NCBI GenBank assembly: GCA_035285325.1
Contig: JAYKJB010000085.1
Span: 1 to 62,074 of the forward strand
DNA length: 62,074 bases
From: Candidatus Sericytochromatia bacterium
GTDB lineage: Bacteria > Cyanobacteriota > Sericytochromatia > S15B-MN24 > JAQBPE01
Reading direction: 5' to 3'
This document shows positions 34,761-42,725 of the stretch, piece by piece. Under the pieces are notes generated by a model. That model was given only the letters and a program-made list of their open reading frames with translations. It searched no databases and was not told the origin of the DNA. The stretch's first letter is position 1. Every line of letters begins with the position of its first letter. The position numbers and the translations under genes were made by a program.

Positions 34761-35731
34761 CCACGGAAGTTCGTCCCCAGGAGAGCAGCTTCCGGGCGGC
34801 GATCGCCCGCCGCCTGGAAGCGCAGAGCCCGACGCTCACGGAGGCCTCTCGCCATCTCTTCGGAGCCGGCGGCAAAGGGGTGCGCCCGCGGGTCCTGAAT
34901 CTGGTGGCCAGGGCCTACATGCCTGACGGTCAGGCGATCGCCGCCCACGATGCGCTGGCTGAGGCCATCGAACTGGTCCACGTGGGCTCCTTGATCCACG
35001 ACGATATCCTGGATGAGGCGGATACCCGGCGCGGCGTGGCCTCCGTCCACGTGCGGTGGAATGCCAAGGTGGCCGTGCTGGCCGGAGACTGGCTGCTCGC
35101 ACAGGCCAGCCGTCGGGTCGCCGCGCTCGGCGATTCGGTACTGACGGACCGCTTTGCGGAGATGATCGCCGATCTGTGCGAAGGCGAGTTGCTCCAGGAT
35201 GAACATCGCCATCGCCTCGACGTGGGGATGGATGCCTACCTGGACCGCATCGCCAAGAAGACCGCTGCCCCGTTTGAACTGGCCACCGAGGGAGCGGCGC
35301 GTCTGGCCGGCGCGAATCCCCGGGCGATCGCCGTGGCGCGTCGGTTTGGCTTCCACCTCGGACGCCTGTTCCAGCTCGTAGACGACATGCTGGACTGGTC
35401 AGCCAGTGCGGCAGAGCTGGGCAAGCCGGTCGGGCGAGACCTCCTGGACGGCACCTTGACCCTACCGGTGCTGGTGGCGCTGGACGACGCGGAAGTCGGG
35501 GAACGCCTCCGAGAATCGCTTTCCCCCTGGCCCGCGCAGATCACGCCGGCGCTGCGGGGGCTCATCATGGCGGAAGCTCCCGCCGCGGAAACGATCCGCC
35601 TGGTGATGAGTGAGGCGGAGCGCGCGCAGCACTGGATGCAGCAGCTTCCGGCGGGCGAGGCCCGCGAGGAGCTGATCACGGTGTTGTCGGACCTGGCGGC
35701 CCAGGCTGGGGTCGAGGAGGCCCTGCGATGA
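34757..35731 (+). CDS. Polyprenyl diphosphate synthase (menaquinone side chain)
   Basis: A 324-residue trans-isoprenyl diphosphate synthase. Substrate-binding GGKGVRPR (38-45), first Asp-rich motif HDDILDEADTRRG (81-93), second Asp-rich motif QLVDDMLDW (206-214). It makes the long allylic tail used by MenA; chain length cannot be read with certainty, though the small residues before the first motif fit a long product. The start overlaps the DAHP synthase stop (ATGA) and its end overlaps menG. The position suggests a HepT/HepS-like role. Confidence 0.9.
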   Translation: MTTEVRPQESSFRAAIARRLEAQSPTLTEASRHLFGAGGKGVRPRVLNLVARAYMPDGQAIAAHDALAEAIELVHVGSLIHDDILDEADTRRGVASVHVRWNAKVAVLAGDWLLAQASRRVAALGDSVLTDRFAEMIADLCEGELLQDEHRHRLDVGMDAYLDRIAKKTAAPFELATEGAARLAGANPRAIAVARRFGFHLGRLFQLVDDMLDWSASAAELGKPVGRDLLDGTLTLPVLVALDDAEVGERLRESLSPWPAQITPALRGLIMAEAPAAETIRLVMSEAERAQHWMQQLPAGEAREELITVLSDLAAQAGVEEALR

Positions 35732-36441
35732 GCCCCGAGGTGTTGCCGGCGCCCGCGGACAAGGCTGCCTACGTTCAGGGCATGTTCGATCGCATCGCGA
35801 TTGGCTATGACCGCGTCAACGACTGGATGACGGGAGGCCTCCATCGCCTCTGGAAACGGCAACTCGTACGGGGGCTGCGACCAGCGCCGGGAGACGCGGC
35901 CCTGGACCTGGCCACCGGCACCGGCGACCTGGCCCTGTTGCTCCAACGGGCCGTCGGCCCCGAGGGTCGCACCGTTGGCCTGGACTTCTCCGCTGGCATG
36001 CTGGAAATCGCTCGTGCCCGCCGCAGCGACGGTATCGAATGGCTCCAGGGCGACATGCTGGCCCTGCCCTTTCCGGATGCCAGCTTTGACGTCGTCACGG
36101 TGGGCTTCGGCCTGCGCAACGTGGCCGACCTGGAACGCGCGCTGAAAGAGATCGCGCGAATCTTGAAACCGGGCGGGCGTTTCGGCTCCCTGGAGACGGC
36201 CCGTCCGCGACAGGCCTGGATGCGTGCCGTCGTGGCGCTTCACAGTCGCCTGGCGCCCTGGCTGGGTCGTTGGATGGCGGGCGATGACGACGCTTACCGC
36301 TACTTGCATGCCTCGGCGCTGGCGTTCGTCGACCAGGACACGCTGGCCCACACCTGCCGGCAGGTTGGATTGGCCGACGTCGTGGTTCGTGACCTCAGCG
36401 GCGGGGCCCTCGCCCTCGTGATGGGGAAACGCGTCGGCTGA
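35728..36441 (+). CDS. menG: Demethylmenaquinone methyltransferase
   Basis: A 237-residue UbiE/MenG SAM methyltransferase for the last step of menaquinone synthesis. VQGMFDRIAIGYDRVNDWMT is the UbiE signature start, the SAM loop is ALDLATGTGDLAL, GDMLALPFPDASFD and VGFGLRNVADLERAL follow, then ILKPGGRF. Its ATG overlaps the preceding stop (ATGA). A terminator follows at 36469. With menI and menF-E it completes the pathway inside 12.4 kb. Confidence 0.93.
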   Translation: MSPEVLPAPADKAAYVQGMFDRIAIGYDRVNDWMTGGLHRLWKRQLVRGLRPAPGDAALDLATGTGDLALLLQRAVGPEGRTVGLDFSAGMLEIARARRSDGIEWLQGDMLALPFPDASFDVVTVGFGLRNVADLERALKEIARILKPGGRFGSLETARPRQAWMRAVVALHSRLAPWLGRWMAGDDDAYRYLHASALAFVDQDTLAHTCRQVGLADVVVRDLSGGALALVMGKRVG

Positions 36442-36468
36442 CAGCAGGTCCACCCCTCCACGCTGACG

Positions 36469-36503
36469 AGCCCCTCCCCGCCTGGGAAGGGGCTTCTGCT
36501 TTT
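36469..36503 (+). terminator. Rho-independent terminator after menG
   Basis: AGCCCCTCCCC pairs with GGGAAGGGGCT (one bulge) around GCCT and is followed by TCTGCTTTT. It lies 28 bases after the menG stop. Confidence 0.7.
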
Positions 36504-36595
36504 GGCGCTCCGAGGCTTGCGCCCGGATCACGGCTGTGCTTACATATTATTCACATATCTTTACAAAAGCCCGCACGCGGGAAGGAGCGCACGCC

Positions 36596-37033
36596 ATGTC
36601 GGTGGCCCGAAGCCTGATCATCAGCCTGGATGCGGAATGGAGCCTGGCTCCAGGGCTCTCAGCCCACCTGGCCATGGCAGGCCATCCCGTGCTGCGGGTG
36701 CCGCATGGCGTGGCCGCTCTGGTCGCTCTGGCGACCCGCCGATTCGACCTGTTGTTCGTGGAAGTGCTCGACCTGGCCCGTCACGGCCGCGCCCTGGGCC
36801 GCATCGTCCGGGAGCGCCCCGCCCACCGCGCGCTGCCGCTGGTGGCCCTCACTCAGGATTTGCCCACGAACGCACGCCTGGCCCTGCTGGAAGCCGGTTT
36901 CGACCTGGTCCTGTCGGGACGCGAGGCGCTGGACATCGATGCTGATACGCTGGTGGCCCTGCTGCAGGCGCGGCACGCGGACCAAAGCCCCTCGGGGCGT
37001 TACTCGTTCGACCAGGCCTTGAGCGTGTCGTAG
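36596..37033 (+). CDS. Receiver-like (CheY-fold) protein lacking the phosphoacceptor Asp
   Basis: A 145-residue single-domain protein. FDLLFVEVLDLARHGRALG followed by RALPLVALTQDLPTNARLALLEAGFDLVLSG has the strand/helix order of response-regulator receivers. The residue aligned with the phosphorylated Asp is Glu (FVEV) and the late Lys is missing, so it is probably a phosphorylation-independent pseudo-receiver. No output domain is present. GAAGGAG lies before ATG 36596, in an AT-rich promoter region. Its last 34 bases overlap the converging M28 peptidase gene. Confidence 0.6.
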   Translation: MSVARSLIISLDAEWSLAPGLSAHLAMAGHPVLRVPHGVAALVALATRRFDLLFVEVLDLARHGRALGRIVRERPAHRALPLVALTQDLPTNARLALLEAGFDLVLSGREALDIDADTLVALLQARHADQSPSGRYSFDQALSVS

Positions 37034-38058
37034 GCTACCGCCGCGATCCGCACCAGGTTGTCGATGTTGAACTGGTCGGCCGGCTTCTTGTCGATCGTGT
37101 CCCGCTCCGGCAGGGTGTCATTCGGCGTGTGCAGGTACTTGCTCATGACCGGCTCGGCGTAATAGCAGATGGCACGCACGCCGGCCCGGCGGAAGGCGGC
37201 GTGGTCGCTGCTGGCCCACGGCGGCAGCGCCAGGCCACCCACCTCGTGGGTGTGGGGGATCTTGAAGGGCTTGAACACCATCTTGAGGCCGCGTTGCGTC
37301 GCCATGGCGCTGAGATCGCCGCGAGAGGTGAAGGGGTCCTCGACCGCATCGGTGCCGATCGTGTTGGTGTTGCCCACGGCGATGCAATCCATGTTGACCA
37401 TGCCCTTGATGGCTGAGAGCGGGATCGGCATGGCGCCGCCGTCCAGCTTGGGCGCGACCGGATTCTTGGTGTAGTAGGTCGAGCCCAGCAAGCCCAGCTC
37501 CTCTCCGGAGAAGGTCATGAAGAGGATGTTCGCCCGGGGGCGATCGCCGTGGTTCTGGTTGCGGTCGACCATCACGCGCGCAATCTCCAGCACAGCGGCA
37601 GTGCCGCCCGCGTTGTCATTCGCCCCGGGGTACATCTTGCCCTCCCGCACGCCCAGGTGGTCCTTGTGGGCGCCGACCACCAGGTAGCGGTTGCTGCGCT
37701 CGGAACCCGGCAACAAGGCGATCACGTTGTGGGCCGTGCCCTTGAAGCGGGGATTCTGGAAGGCCTGCTTGATCACCGGCAAACCCAGTTTTTCGAATTC
37801 CCTGACGATGTAGTCGTCCGCCTTGTAGTCACCGGCCGTCGCCGTGCCACGCCCCGCCAGGGCCGCATCCGTGAGGTAGCGGGTATGCGCCAGCGCACGC
37901 GCGCCATCCAGCGGATTGTCCAGGGTCGAGGCAGCGGTCCGTGCCCCCTGGGTGGCCTTCTTGGCAGCCGGGAGCAGGCTCAGCGTGCCACACGCGCTCA
38001 GCAGGGCCGCCCCCATCAGGGTGGCGACGAGGCGATGGGAACGGGAAGCAGGCGACAT
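37000..38058 (-). CDS. M28-family zinc metallopeptidase, lipoprotein
   Basis: A 352-residue peptidase, likely anchored on the cell surface. Signal peptide with lipobox LSAC (Cys23). Metal and catalytic residues of the M28 fold are visible: His131 (VGAHKDHLG), Asp148 (GANDNAGG), Glu186-Glu187 (FSGEELGLLG), Asp224 (NMDCI) and His310 (YLHTPNDT). This suggests an aminopeptidase. ATG 38058 starts the signal peptide, with AGGAGG about 11 bases upstream. All zinc ligands are intact. Confidence 0.9.
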   Translation of the reverse strand: MSPASRSHRLVATLMGAALLSACGTLSLLPAAKKATQGARTAASTLDNPLDGARALAHTRYLTDAALAGRGTATAGDYKADDYIVREFEKLGLPVIKQAFQNPRFKGTAHNVIALLPGSERSNRYLVVGAHKDHLGVREGKMYPGANDNAGGTAAVLEIARVMVDRNQNHGDRPRANILFMTFSGEELGLLGSTYYTKNPVAPKLDGGAMPIPLSAIKGMVNMDCIAVGNTNTIGTDAVEDPFTSRGDLSAMATQRGLKMVFKPFKIPHTHEVGGLALPPWASSDHAAFRRAGVRAICYYAEPVMSKYLHTPNDTLPERDTIDKKPADQFNIDNLVRIAAVAYDTLKAWSNE

Positions 38059-38091
38059 GGGCAGGGAACCTCCTGATCGACGGACCTGCCC

Positions 38092-38121
38092 ATCATAAAC
38101 CAATTACCTAATCTTAATCAA
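38092..38121 (-). promoter_or_regulatory. Promoter of the M28 peptidase gene
   Basis: On the minus strand TTGATT (38121-38116), 18-base spacer, TATGAT (38097-38092), in an AT-rich patch, 34 bases before the ATG. The remainder of the gap up to 38258 holds TATAAG at 38198-38203 as a possible -10 for the rightward lipoprotein gene, without a good -35. Confidence 0.55.
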
Positions 38122-38258
38122 TACTTAAACGACAGTGGCGGCGATACCGAATCTGAGAAGGGAGGCTTTTTCTGCGTTTATCCGCTCCCCCCCGCGGTAT
38201 AAGGGGGGCGGTGGGTTCTGTTGCGTGACGGTCCCTCGATCCCTGGGAGAAGAATCAA

Positions 38259-40925
38259 ATGATGCGATTGCGGAAACACGTGATCTTGGCCTCCACCTGT
38301 CTGGCGGTGGCAGGTTGTAGCGTCGCCCCGCCCCTATCGACCGATCTGACCACCACCACCCTCCAGAAACCTCGGGGTTCCGCCGCCAGCCAGGCGGATG
38401 GAGCAACCGGAGAGACGTTTGCGGCCGCTCAAGGGGGCCTCAAGGCAGCCGATGCCGATGTGAAGCCCTCCCAGTTCCAGTTCCAGGGGCCCGATGGCGG
38501 ACCGCTGGAGGGCGTGCGTGTGACCATCGCAAAGGCATTGCTCAGCACCAACGCGCGCGGCGTGGTCGACCTGCCCGACGCAGTGCTGAAGGGAGAGGCC
38601 TCGATCACGGCCCTCGTGACCGCTCCCGGCTACGTGCCGGGCTACTTCCGGCTGGAGCCCGGCAAAGCCTTGGCGCTGCAACCCATCGATGCTCGTCGGA
38701 CCGCCGTCACGGCGGCAGCGGGAGCCACGGTCAGCAACGCAGCAGGCGATATGGAGGTGGTCTTCCCGCCGGGGGCCCTCAGCCAGAACGCGAACGTGGC
38801 GGTGACCCGGAGTTTCAGCGAACATTGGGCCCAAAACGTGCCCACGCCCGAATACCTGCCGCTTCACGTGTTACCCGGGTACGACGCTCCTGATTCCGAG
38901 ATTCCCTGGGAAAAAGCGACCGGCTTCCCGCTGAAGGAGGCCACCCCGCTGGGTGCGTATGGCTACCACCTGGAGCTCGGCGAGGCCAAGATCACGCCCG
39001 GCGCGGCAGTCAAGGTGCGTTTCAAGGCCGAGGAGGAACTGGCGGCGGCGATCGAAGAGAATCCGGGCTTTTTCGAAGGAGAGGGCGCACGCCAGGACCA
39101 GGCCGGCAACTGGTGGTTCGAGATGGCCGTGCCCGCTCCGGCGGCGCCTCCGCCCCAACCCCTCGTGTACGAATTGCTCAAAAAGGGCGGAGGAGGAGGC
39201 GGTGGCGGCAAGGGTGGCGGCGGAGGCAGCAAGCCAGCGCCCCCGCCCCCGCCGAAACCGCCAGCGAGCAAACCGGCCCCCGCATCGCCGCCCAAGCCGC
39301 CCAAGAGTGCGGAGGTGTCGAAGGTGGGCAAGGCTACCGTGATCGAGTTTGACTCGAAGAAAGAAGCCGAGGCCTACCTCAAGCAAGTGGAAAAATCCCT
39401 GAAAAATGAATCCGTCAAGGGATTCAACGACTCCAAACACAAGGGCAAGGTGGAAGCAGCAGCCGGGGAGAAACTCGGGGGCTTCGTGGTGCACTCGCCC
39501 CAGCTGAACAATGGCCATTGCACCTACATCGTCTATCCGACCAAGAAGAAACCCTCATCAGGAGGGGGAACGGCAGTGCCCGTCACCCCCTCGAAGCCTG
39601 GCACCGCTCCAACTGCCCCCAGCCAGCCTTCCCTGCCCCCGGCGTTGGCCCCGTGGACCGCCCCACCAGTTTCAGGCCAACCCGCCTTCTCGCCGCCCGT
39701 CAGCGTGAACACGGAGGTGTGGGTGACCGGCAAGGTCACGGCCAAGGTGGTCTGGGATTCCGACATCCCCGAACTGGACGGTCAGCCGGTGCAGGGGGCT
39801 TTCGTGTCCTTCTCGCACGCCGGCACGCCGACCCATGACCCGACCACCAGTGGATACACGAATGCCGCGGGTTTGGTGGAGGCGTTCGGAGCCGAGTACG
39901 CCCCTGGTTTCGCCAGCGCGGTTTGGCCGTCTCAGGCCTCCGTGAACGGCACTGCCGACGATTACACCATCAACTACGGGCAATTCGAACTCCAGCTGAT
40001 CAAGAAACGCCCCAGAGTCACCCTACAGTGGGACAAGCAAGGCACGCCCGGCCAGGCGAGCTACAGCGTCGCCACGAACCTGGGAGCCTTCAACGTGGAG
40101 GCGGCAAACAACCCGGTGGTGAGCCCGACTTTCGGTCTGACGCTCAACAACACCACCTTCAAGGTGGCCGGCGCCACCCAACCCGCCCCCAACCAGTGGG
40201 CGGAATTCGAGAGTGGGAACCTCGATGTCAGCTGGAACGCCACCCTGAACCTGGCCACCAAGGCCTGGTTCTCCACGACGGTGGAGACGGAGATCCGCTA
40301 TCAATCCGACGACAGCAGCGTGCCTGCAGACCAGCGCCCCAGCACACGTTGGCACGGACAGCCCGCCACCGGCGCCAACGTCACCTTCAGCCACCCGGTC
40401 TCGGGCTACTCCGCCAAACCGGCCGGGCGCGACCAGCTGAGCTTCAGCGACGTCAGCACGGCAAAAACCTGGGGCCTCAGCGGGGCCGCCGGATCGTCCA
40501 CGGCTTCTCGTGCCGGCGCTGAGGGGACCACCTTCTCAGGGTCGGGAACCTACGTGGTGTCTGGTGGGGTGTTCAACACGTCGCTGCTGGCCAACCTGCC
40601 GACCCTGTCGGTCGACATCCAGGCAGAGAGTGATATCGCGGACAAGCTGGAGATGGTCTACAAGCTGGACGGCGTGGAGAAAACCATGCGCCTGCCCAAG
40701 CCTACCAATCAGCGCTATCGGGTCAGCCTGCCAATCGAGGAAACCGTCAACGCTCCTGGCGTTCACCGGTTCGAGCTGGTCCACATCCACGTGACCGGGG
40801 CTCCCGACTGGCACGCCTTCACCCAGGATATGGGGTTGACCTTCCCCGCGGTTGAAAAACTTCACCGAAACAAGGACGTGACCTACCCGGTCAAACTGAA
40901 AATCGTGGCCAACGCGCCCAAGTAG
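38259..40925 (+). CDS. Large multidomain lipoprotein of unknown function
   Basis: An 888-residue protein with signal peptide and lipobox LAVAGC (Cys20), so probably surface exposed. In order: a linker; about 68-150 a carboxypeptidase-regulatory-like beta domain (GVRVTIAKALLSTNARGVVDLP); about 155-290 a ZU5-like beta region (GDMEVVFPPGALSQNANVAV); about 305-355 Gly- and Pro-rich low complexity; about 360-430 a small alpha/beta unit (IEFDSKKEAEAYLKQVEKSL); a second Pro/Ser linker; then about 400 residues of beta-rich sequence. No catalytic motif is seen. GGGAGA lies 8 bases before the first of two ATG codons. Adhesin or envelope-structural roles are possible. Confidence 0.75.
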   Translation: MMRLRKHVILASTCLAVAGCSVAPPLSTDLTTTTLQKPRGSAASQADGATGETFAAAQGGLKAADADVKPSQFQFQGPDGGPLEGVRVTIAKALLSTNARGVVDLPDAVLKGEASITALVTAPGYVPGYFRLEPGKALALQPIDARRTAVTAAAGATVSNAAGDMEVVFPPGALSQNANVAVTRSFSEHWAQNVPTPEYLPLHVLPGYDAPDSEIPWEKATGFPLKEATPLGAYGYHLELGEAKITPGAAVKVRFKAEEELAAAIEENPGFFEGEGARQDQAGNWWFEMAVPAPAAPPPQPLVYELLKKGGGGGGGGKGGGGGSKPAPPPPPKPPASKPAPASPPKPPKSAEVSKVGKATVIEFDSKKEAEAYLKQVEKSLKNESVKGFNDSKHKGKVEAAAGEKLGGFVVHSPQLNNGHCTYIVYPTKKKPSSGGGTAVPVTPSKPGTAPTAPSQPSLPPALAPWTAPPVSGQPAFSPPVSVNTEVWVTGKVTAKVVWDSDIPELDGQPVQGAFVSFSHAGTPTHDPTTSGYTNAAGLVEAFGAEYAPGFASAVWPSQASVNGTADDYTINYGQFELQLIKKRPRVTLQWDKQGTPGQASYSVATNLGAFNVEAANNPVVSPTFGLTLNNTTFKVAGATQPAPNQWAEFESGNLDVSWNATLNLATKAWFSTTVETEIRYQSDDSSVPADQRPSTRWHGQPATGANVTFSHPVSGYSAKPAGRDQLSFSDVSTAKTWGLSGAAGSSTASRAGAEGTTFSGSGTYVVSGGVFNTSLLANLPTLSVDIQAESDIADKLEMVYKLDGVEKTMRLPKPTNQRYRVSLPIEETVNAPGVHRFELVHIHVTGAPDWHAFTQDMGLTFPAVEKLHRNKDVTYPVKLKIVANAPK
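39187..39310 (+). repeat. Gly-run and Pro-rich coding low complexity
   Basis: GGAGGAGGCGGTGGCGGC-type DNA codes a run of eight Gly, Lys, then five Gly, followed directly by a Pro/Lys/Ala stretch. It joins two folded parts of the large lipoprotein. Confidence 0.75.
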
Positions 40926-41030
40926 ATCACGCACCAGCGCAAGTTCCGCGGCAAGCGAGCAGGGCGTGTGAGGTATCTCCCTGTGTCGGGAATGTAAGGG
41001 TCTACCCCCCCCCCTGCTCCGGAGGCCCTC

Positions 41031-41639
41031 ATGCCCGCCCGCGTGCCCCGTGGACGCGTTCTGTCCGTTTCATTGACCGGTGCTCCCTGCGTCGGCAAGA
41101 CCACCATGGCCCGTGCCCTCGCCGAGCGTTTCGACTTGCCATTGCTGCCGGAACGCTCGCGCGAGGTGGCGCGCGAATGGGGTTACACGCCCGCCAACAT
41201 GCCGGAAGATCTGCGCCTGCCCTTCCAGTGGGCGATCCTGGACCGGCAGGTGGCGGCGGAACACGAACACGAGACGATCGGCTACATCTCGGACCGCTGT
41301 CCGGTCGATTCGCTCTGCCACTTTGAGTGGTTCGGCCCGCAATATGGCTGGCCGGAGGAGGAGGCAACCCGTTACCGCGAAGCCGTCGAGGAGCGGGTCA
41401 TGCACTACGACCTGCTGGTGGTGATTCCCCCCATGTTCCCGATCGTGGACGATGGCGAGCGCATCACCGACCCGTCGTTTCAGCGGGGCTTTCACGCGGT
41501 GCTCTCGCACCTGGTCGAACAATGGGAGCATCGCCTGGGGCCGCGCCTGCATGTGGTCTCCGAATTTTCGTTGGAAGACCGCATTGCGGGGGTTGAGGCC
41601 GCCCTGGGGATGTCCGTCCTGCAGCCGCCGGTGCGATGA
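41031..41639 (+). CDS. NadR/Ttd14-like P-loop NTPase or kinase
   Basis: A 202-residue P-loop protein. Walker A is GAPCVGKTT (17-25), followed by LPLLPERSREVAREWG and, at the position of the second acidic motif, ISDRCPVDSL. The layout matches the AAA_28 group, which includes the ribosylnicotinamide-kinase domain of NadR. The substrate is unknown. GGAGG lies 6 bases before ATG 41031. The stop overlaps the start of the next gene (ATGA), coupling it to a secreted protein, an unusual partner for a cytosolic kinase. Confidence 0.75.
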   Translation: MPARVPRGRVLSVSLTGAPCVGKTTMARALAERFDLPLLPERSREVAREWGYTPANMPEDLRLPFQWAILDRQVAAEHEHETIGYISDRCPVDSLCHFEWFGPQYGWPEEEATRYREAVEERVMHYDLLVVIPPMFPIVDDGERITDPSFQRGFHAVLSHLVEQWEHRLGPRLHVVSEFSLEDRIAGVEAALGMSVLQPPVR

Positions 41640-42490
41640 GACCCTTCCGGAGAATGCGCGCTTCCGGCCCGAGGCCGCCGGGCGTTTGGCTGCGCGCGGG
41701 TGGCCGGCTGGCGATATGGGCGCTTGGCTGGTGGCCTCTGGCGCCGGCCTGGGCTGCGCAGGAACAAGATGTTCAGCTGCAACTCGACCTGGCGGCCCCC
41801 CTCAAGGCGGAGAAGGACCTCAAGGCCCTGCTGGACGAATGGACCACCGGTGCCTTCGACATCCAGTTCACCCCTCGTCCTGAGTTCGACCCGAGCCTGG
41901 CTGGCTTCGTGCGCGTGCGCTTGGAGGGCCTGCGTGTGGCCTTCAACCCGGACTGGTACAAGCGCTACAAGACCTTTCACGACGAGTTGATCAAGCAGCC
42001 CTTCGGGCCCGCCGCCTTGCGCCGAGGCCTGGAGTATGCGCGCCAGGGCGATGGTCGTCTCGACGCCACCCTGGTGGATGCCGGCGGCAAGGTGTTGCTG
42101 GCCACAAAGGTTTGGAACAGCCGAGCCCCCAGCCACTTTCAGCCGGTGGAGGGGCAGCTGTTTTCGGCCGAGTTCCTGCGCCCGCTCCCGGAGACGCCGG
42201 TCTCTTTGGCCCAGCTCTGGGAACTGCCGGCCGGGGAGACTCCCTATCTCTCGGTTCCCGTGAAGCTGGTCGCCAACGTGAAAAAGATCCGGCTGGGCGA
42301 CATGGCCACCCGTCGCTGGCCGATCGACCTGAGTGACCCCCTTGCCCCAACGCCGCCCAAGCCACCGGCAGGCGCACCAGCCCCGAAGGGCAGCGGTCAA
42401 CCCGCGCCCCCCGCTGTGCCTGGAGCGCCACCCGCCCCTGCCGCGCCGCCGGGTGGCAGCGCCCCTCAGTTGAATCCGCCACGCCTGTGA
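41636..42490 (+). CDS. Hypothetical secreted protein with Pro-rich tail
   Basis: A 284-residue protein. Residues 1-41 are a basic start and a Trp-rich hydrophobic segment ending APAWAAQ, a signal peptide. The mature part has a short repeat-free alpha/beta region (LKALLDEWTTGAFDIQF, FVRVRLEGLRVAFNPDW, YKRYKTFHDEL). Residues 235-284 are a Pro/Ala/Gly tail typical of surface or periplasm-spanning linkers. No family recognised. Translation is coupled to the upstream NTPase gene. Confidence 0.65.
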   Translation: MRPFRRMRASGPRPPGVWLRAGGRLAIWALGWWPLAPAWAAQEQDVQLQLDLAAPLKAEKDLKALLDEWTTGAFDIQFTPRPEFDPSLAGFVRVRLEGLRVAFNPDWYKRYKTFHDELIKQPFGPAALRRGLEYARQGDGRLDATLVDAGGKVLLATKVWNSRAPSHFQPVEGQLFSAEFLRPLPETPVSLAQLWELPAGETPYLSVPVKLVANVKKIRLGDMATRRWPIDLSDPLAPTPPKPPAGAPAPKGSGQPAPPAVPGAPPAPAAPPGGSAPQLNPPRL

Positions 42491-42550
42491 GCCCTGAGGG
42501 GTTCCTCACCCAGCGTCCTCAGGCCGCTTTGAGGTGAAAGTCAAACTGCC

Positions 42551-42580
42551 TTGCCAAGGGAATCTCGACTGGCGTACGAT
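42551..42580 (+). promoter_or_regulatory. Promoter of the amine oxidase gene
   Basis: TTGCCA (42551-42556), 18-base spacer, TACGAT (42575-42580). The start of transcription near 42587 would leave a leader of about 140 bases before ATG 42726. Confidence 0.45.
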
Positions 42581-42626
42581 GCGCGAAATTCGACCCGGTA
42601 ACGTTTTGGTGGCGTGGATGTCATTC

Positions 42627-42657
42627 CCTCGTCGGGATTTCCACCCAGCCGACGAGG
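42627..42657 (+). repeat. Inverted repeat in the amine oxidase leader
   Basis: CCTCGTCGG (42627-42635) and CCGACGAGG (42649-42657) pair perfectly with a 13-base loop; flanking GGATGTC and GACGTCC can extend the stem with a gap. It lies in the predicted leader. No U tract follows, so it may be an mRNA-stabilising or regulatory hairpin. Confidence 0.5.
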
Positions 42658-42725
42658 ACGTCCATTCACCGTCGCACGGGAGTTCGCTGTCAGACAGCCC
42701 TGCCCCCCGACCCACAGGAGGTTCC

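Noticed and set aside
38161-38258. Run of G and C around 38186-38211 as a terminator for upstream genes
   Set aside because: No stable symmetrical stem with a U tract; both neighbouring genes diverge from this gap, so no terminator is expected.
41005-41014. C10 run before the NadR-like gene
   Set aside because: Probably chance in GC-rich DNA; it lies before the ribosome-binding site and outside the frame, so slippage would not alter the protein.
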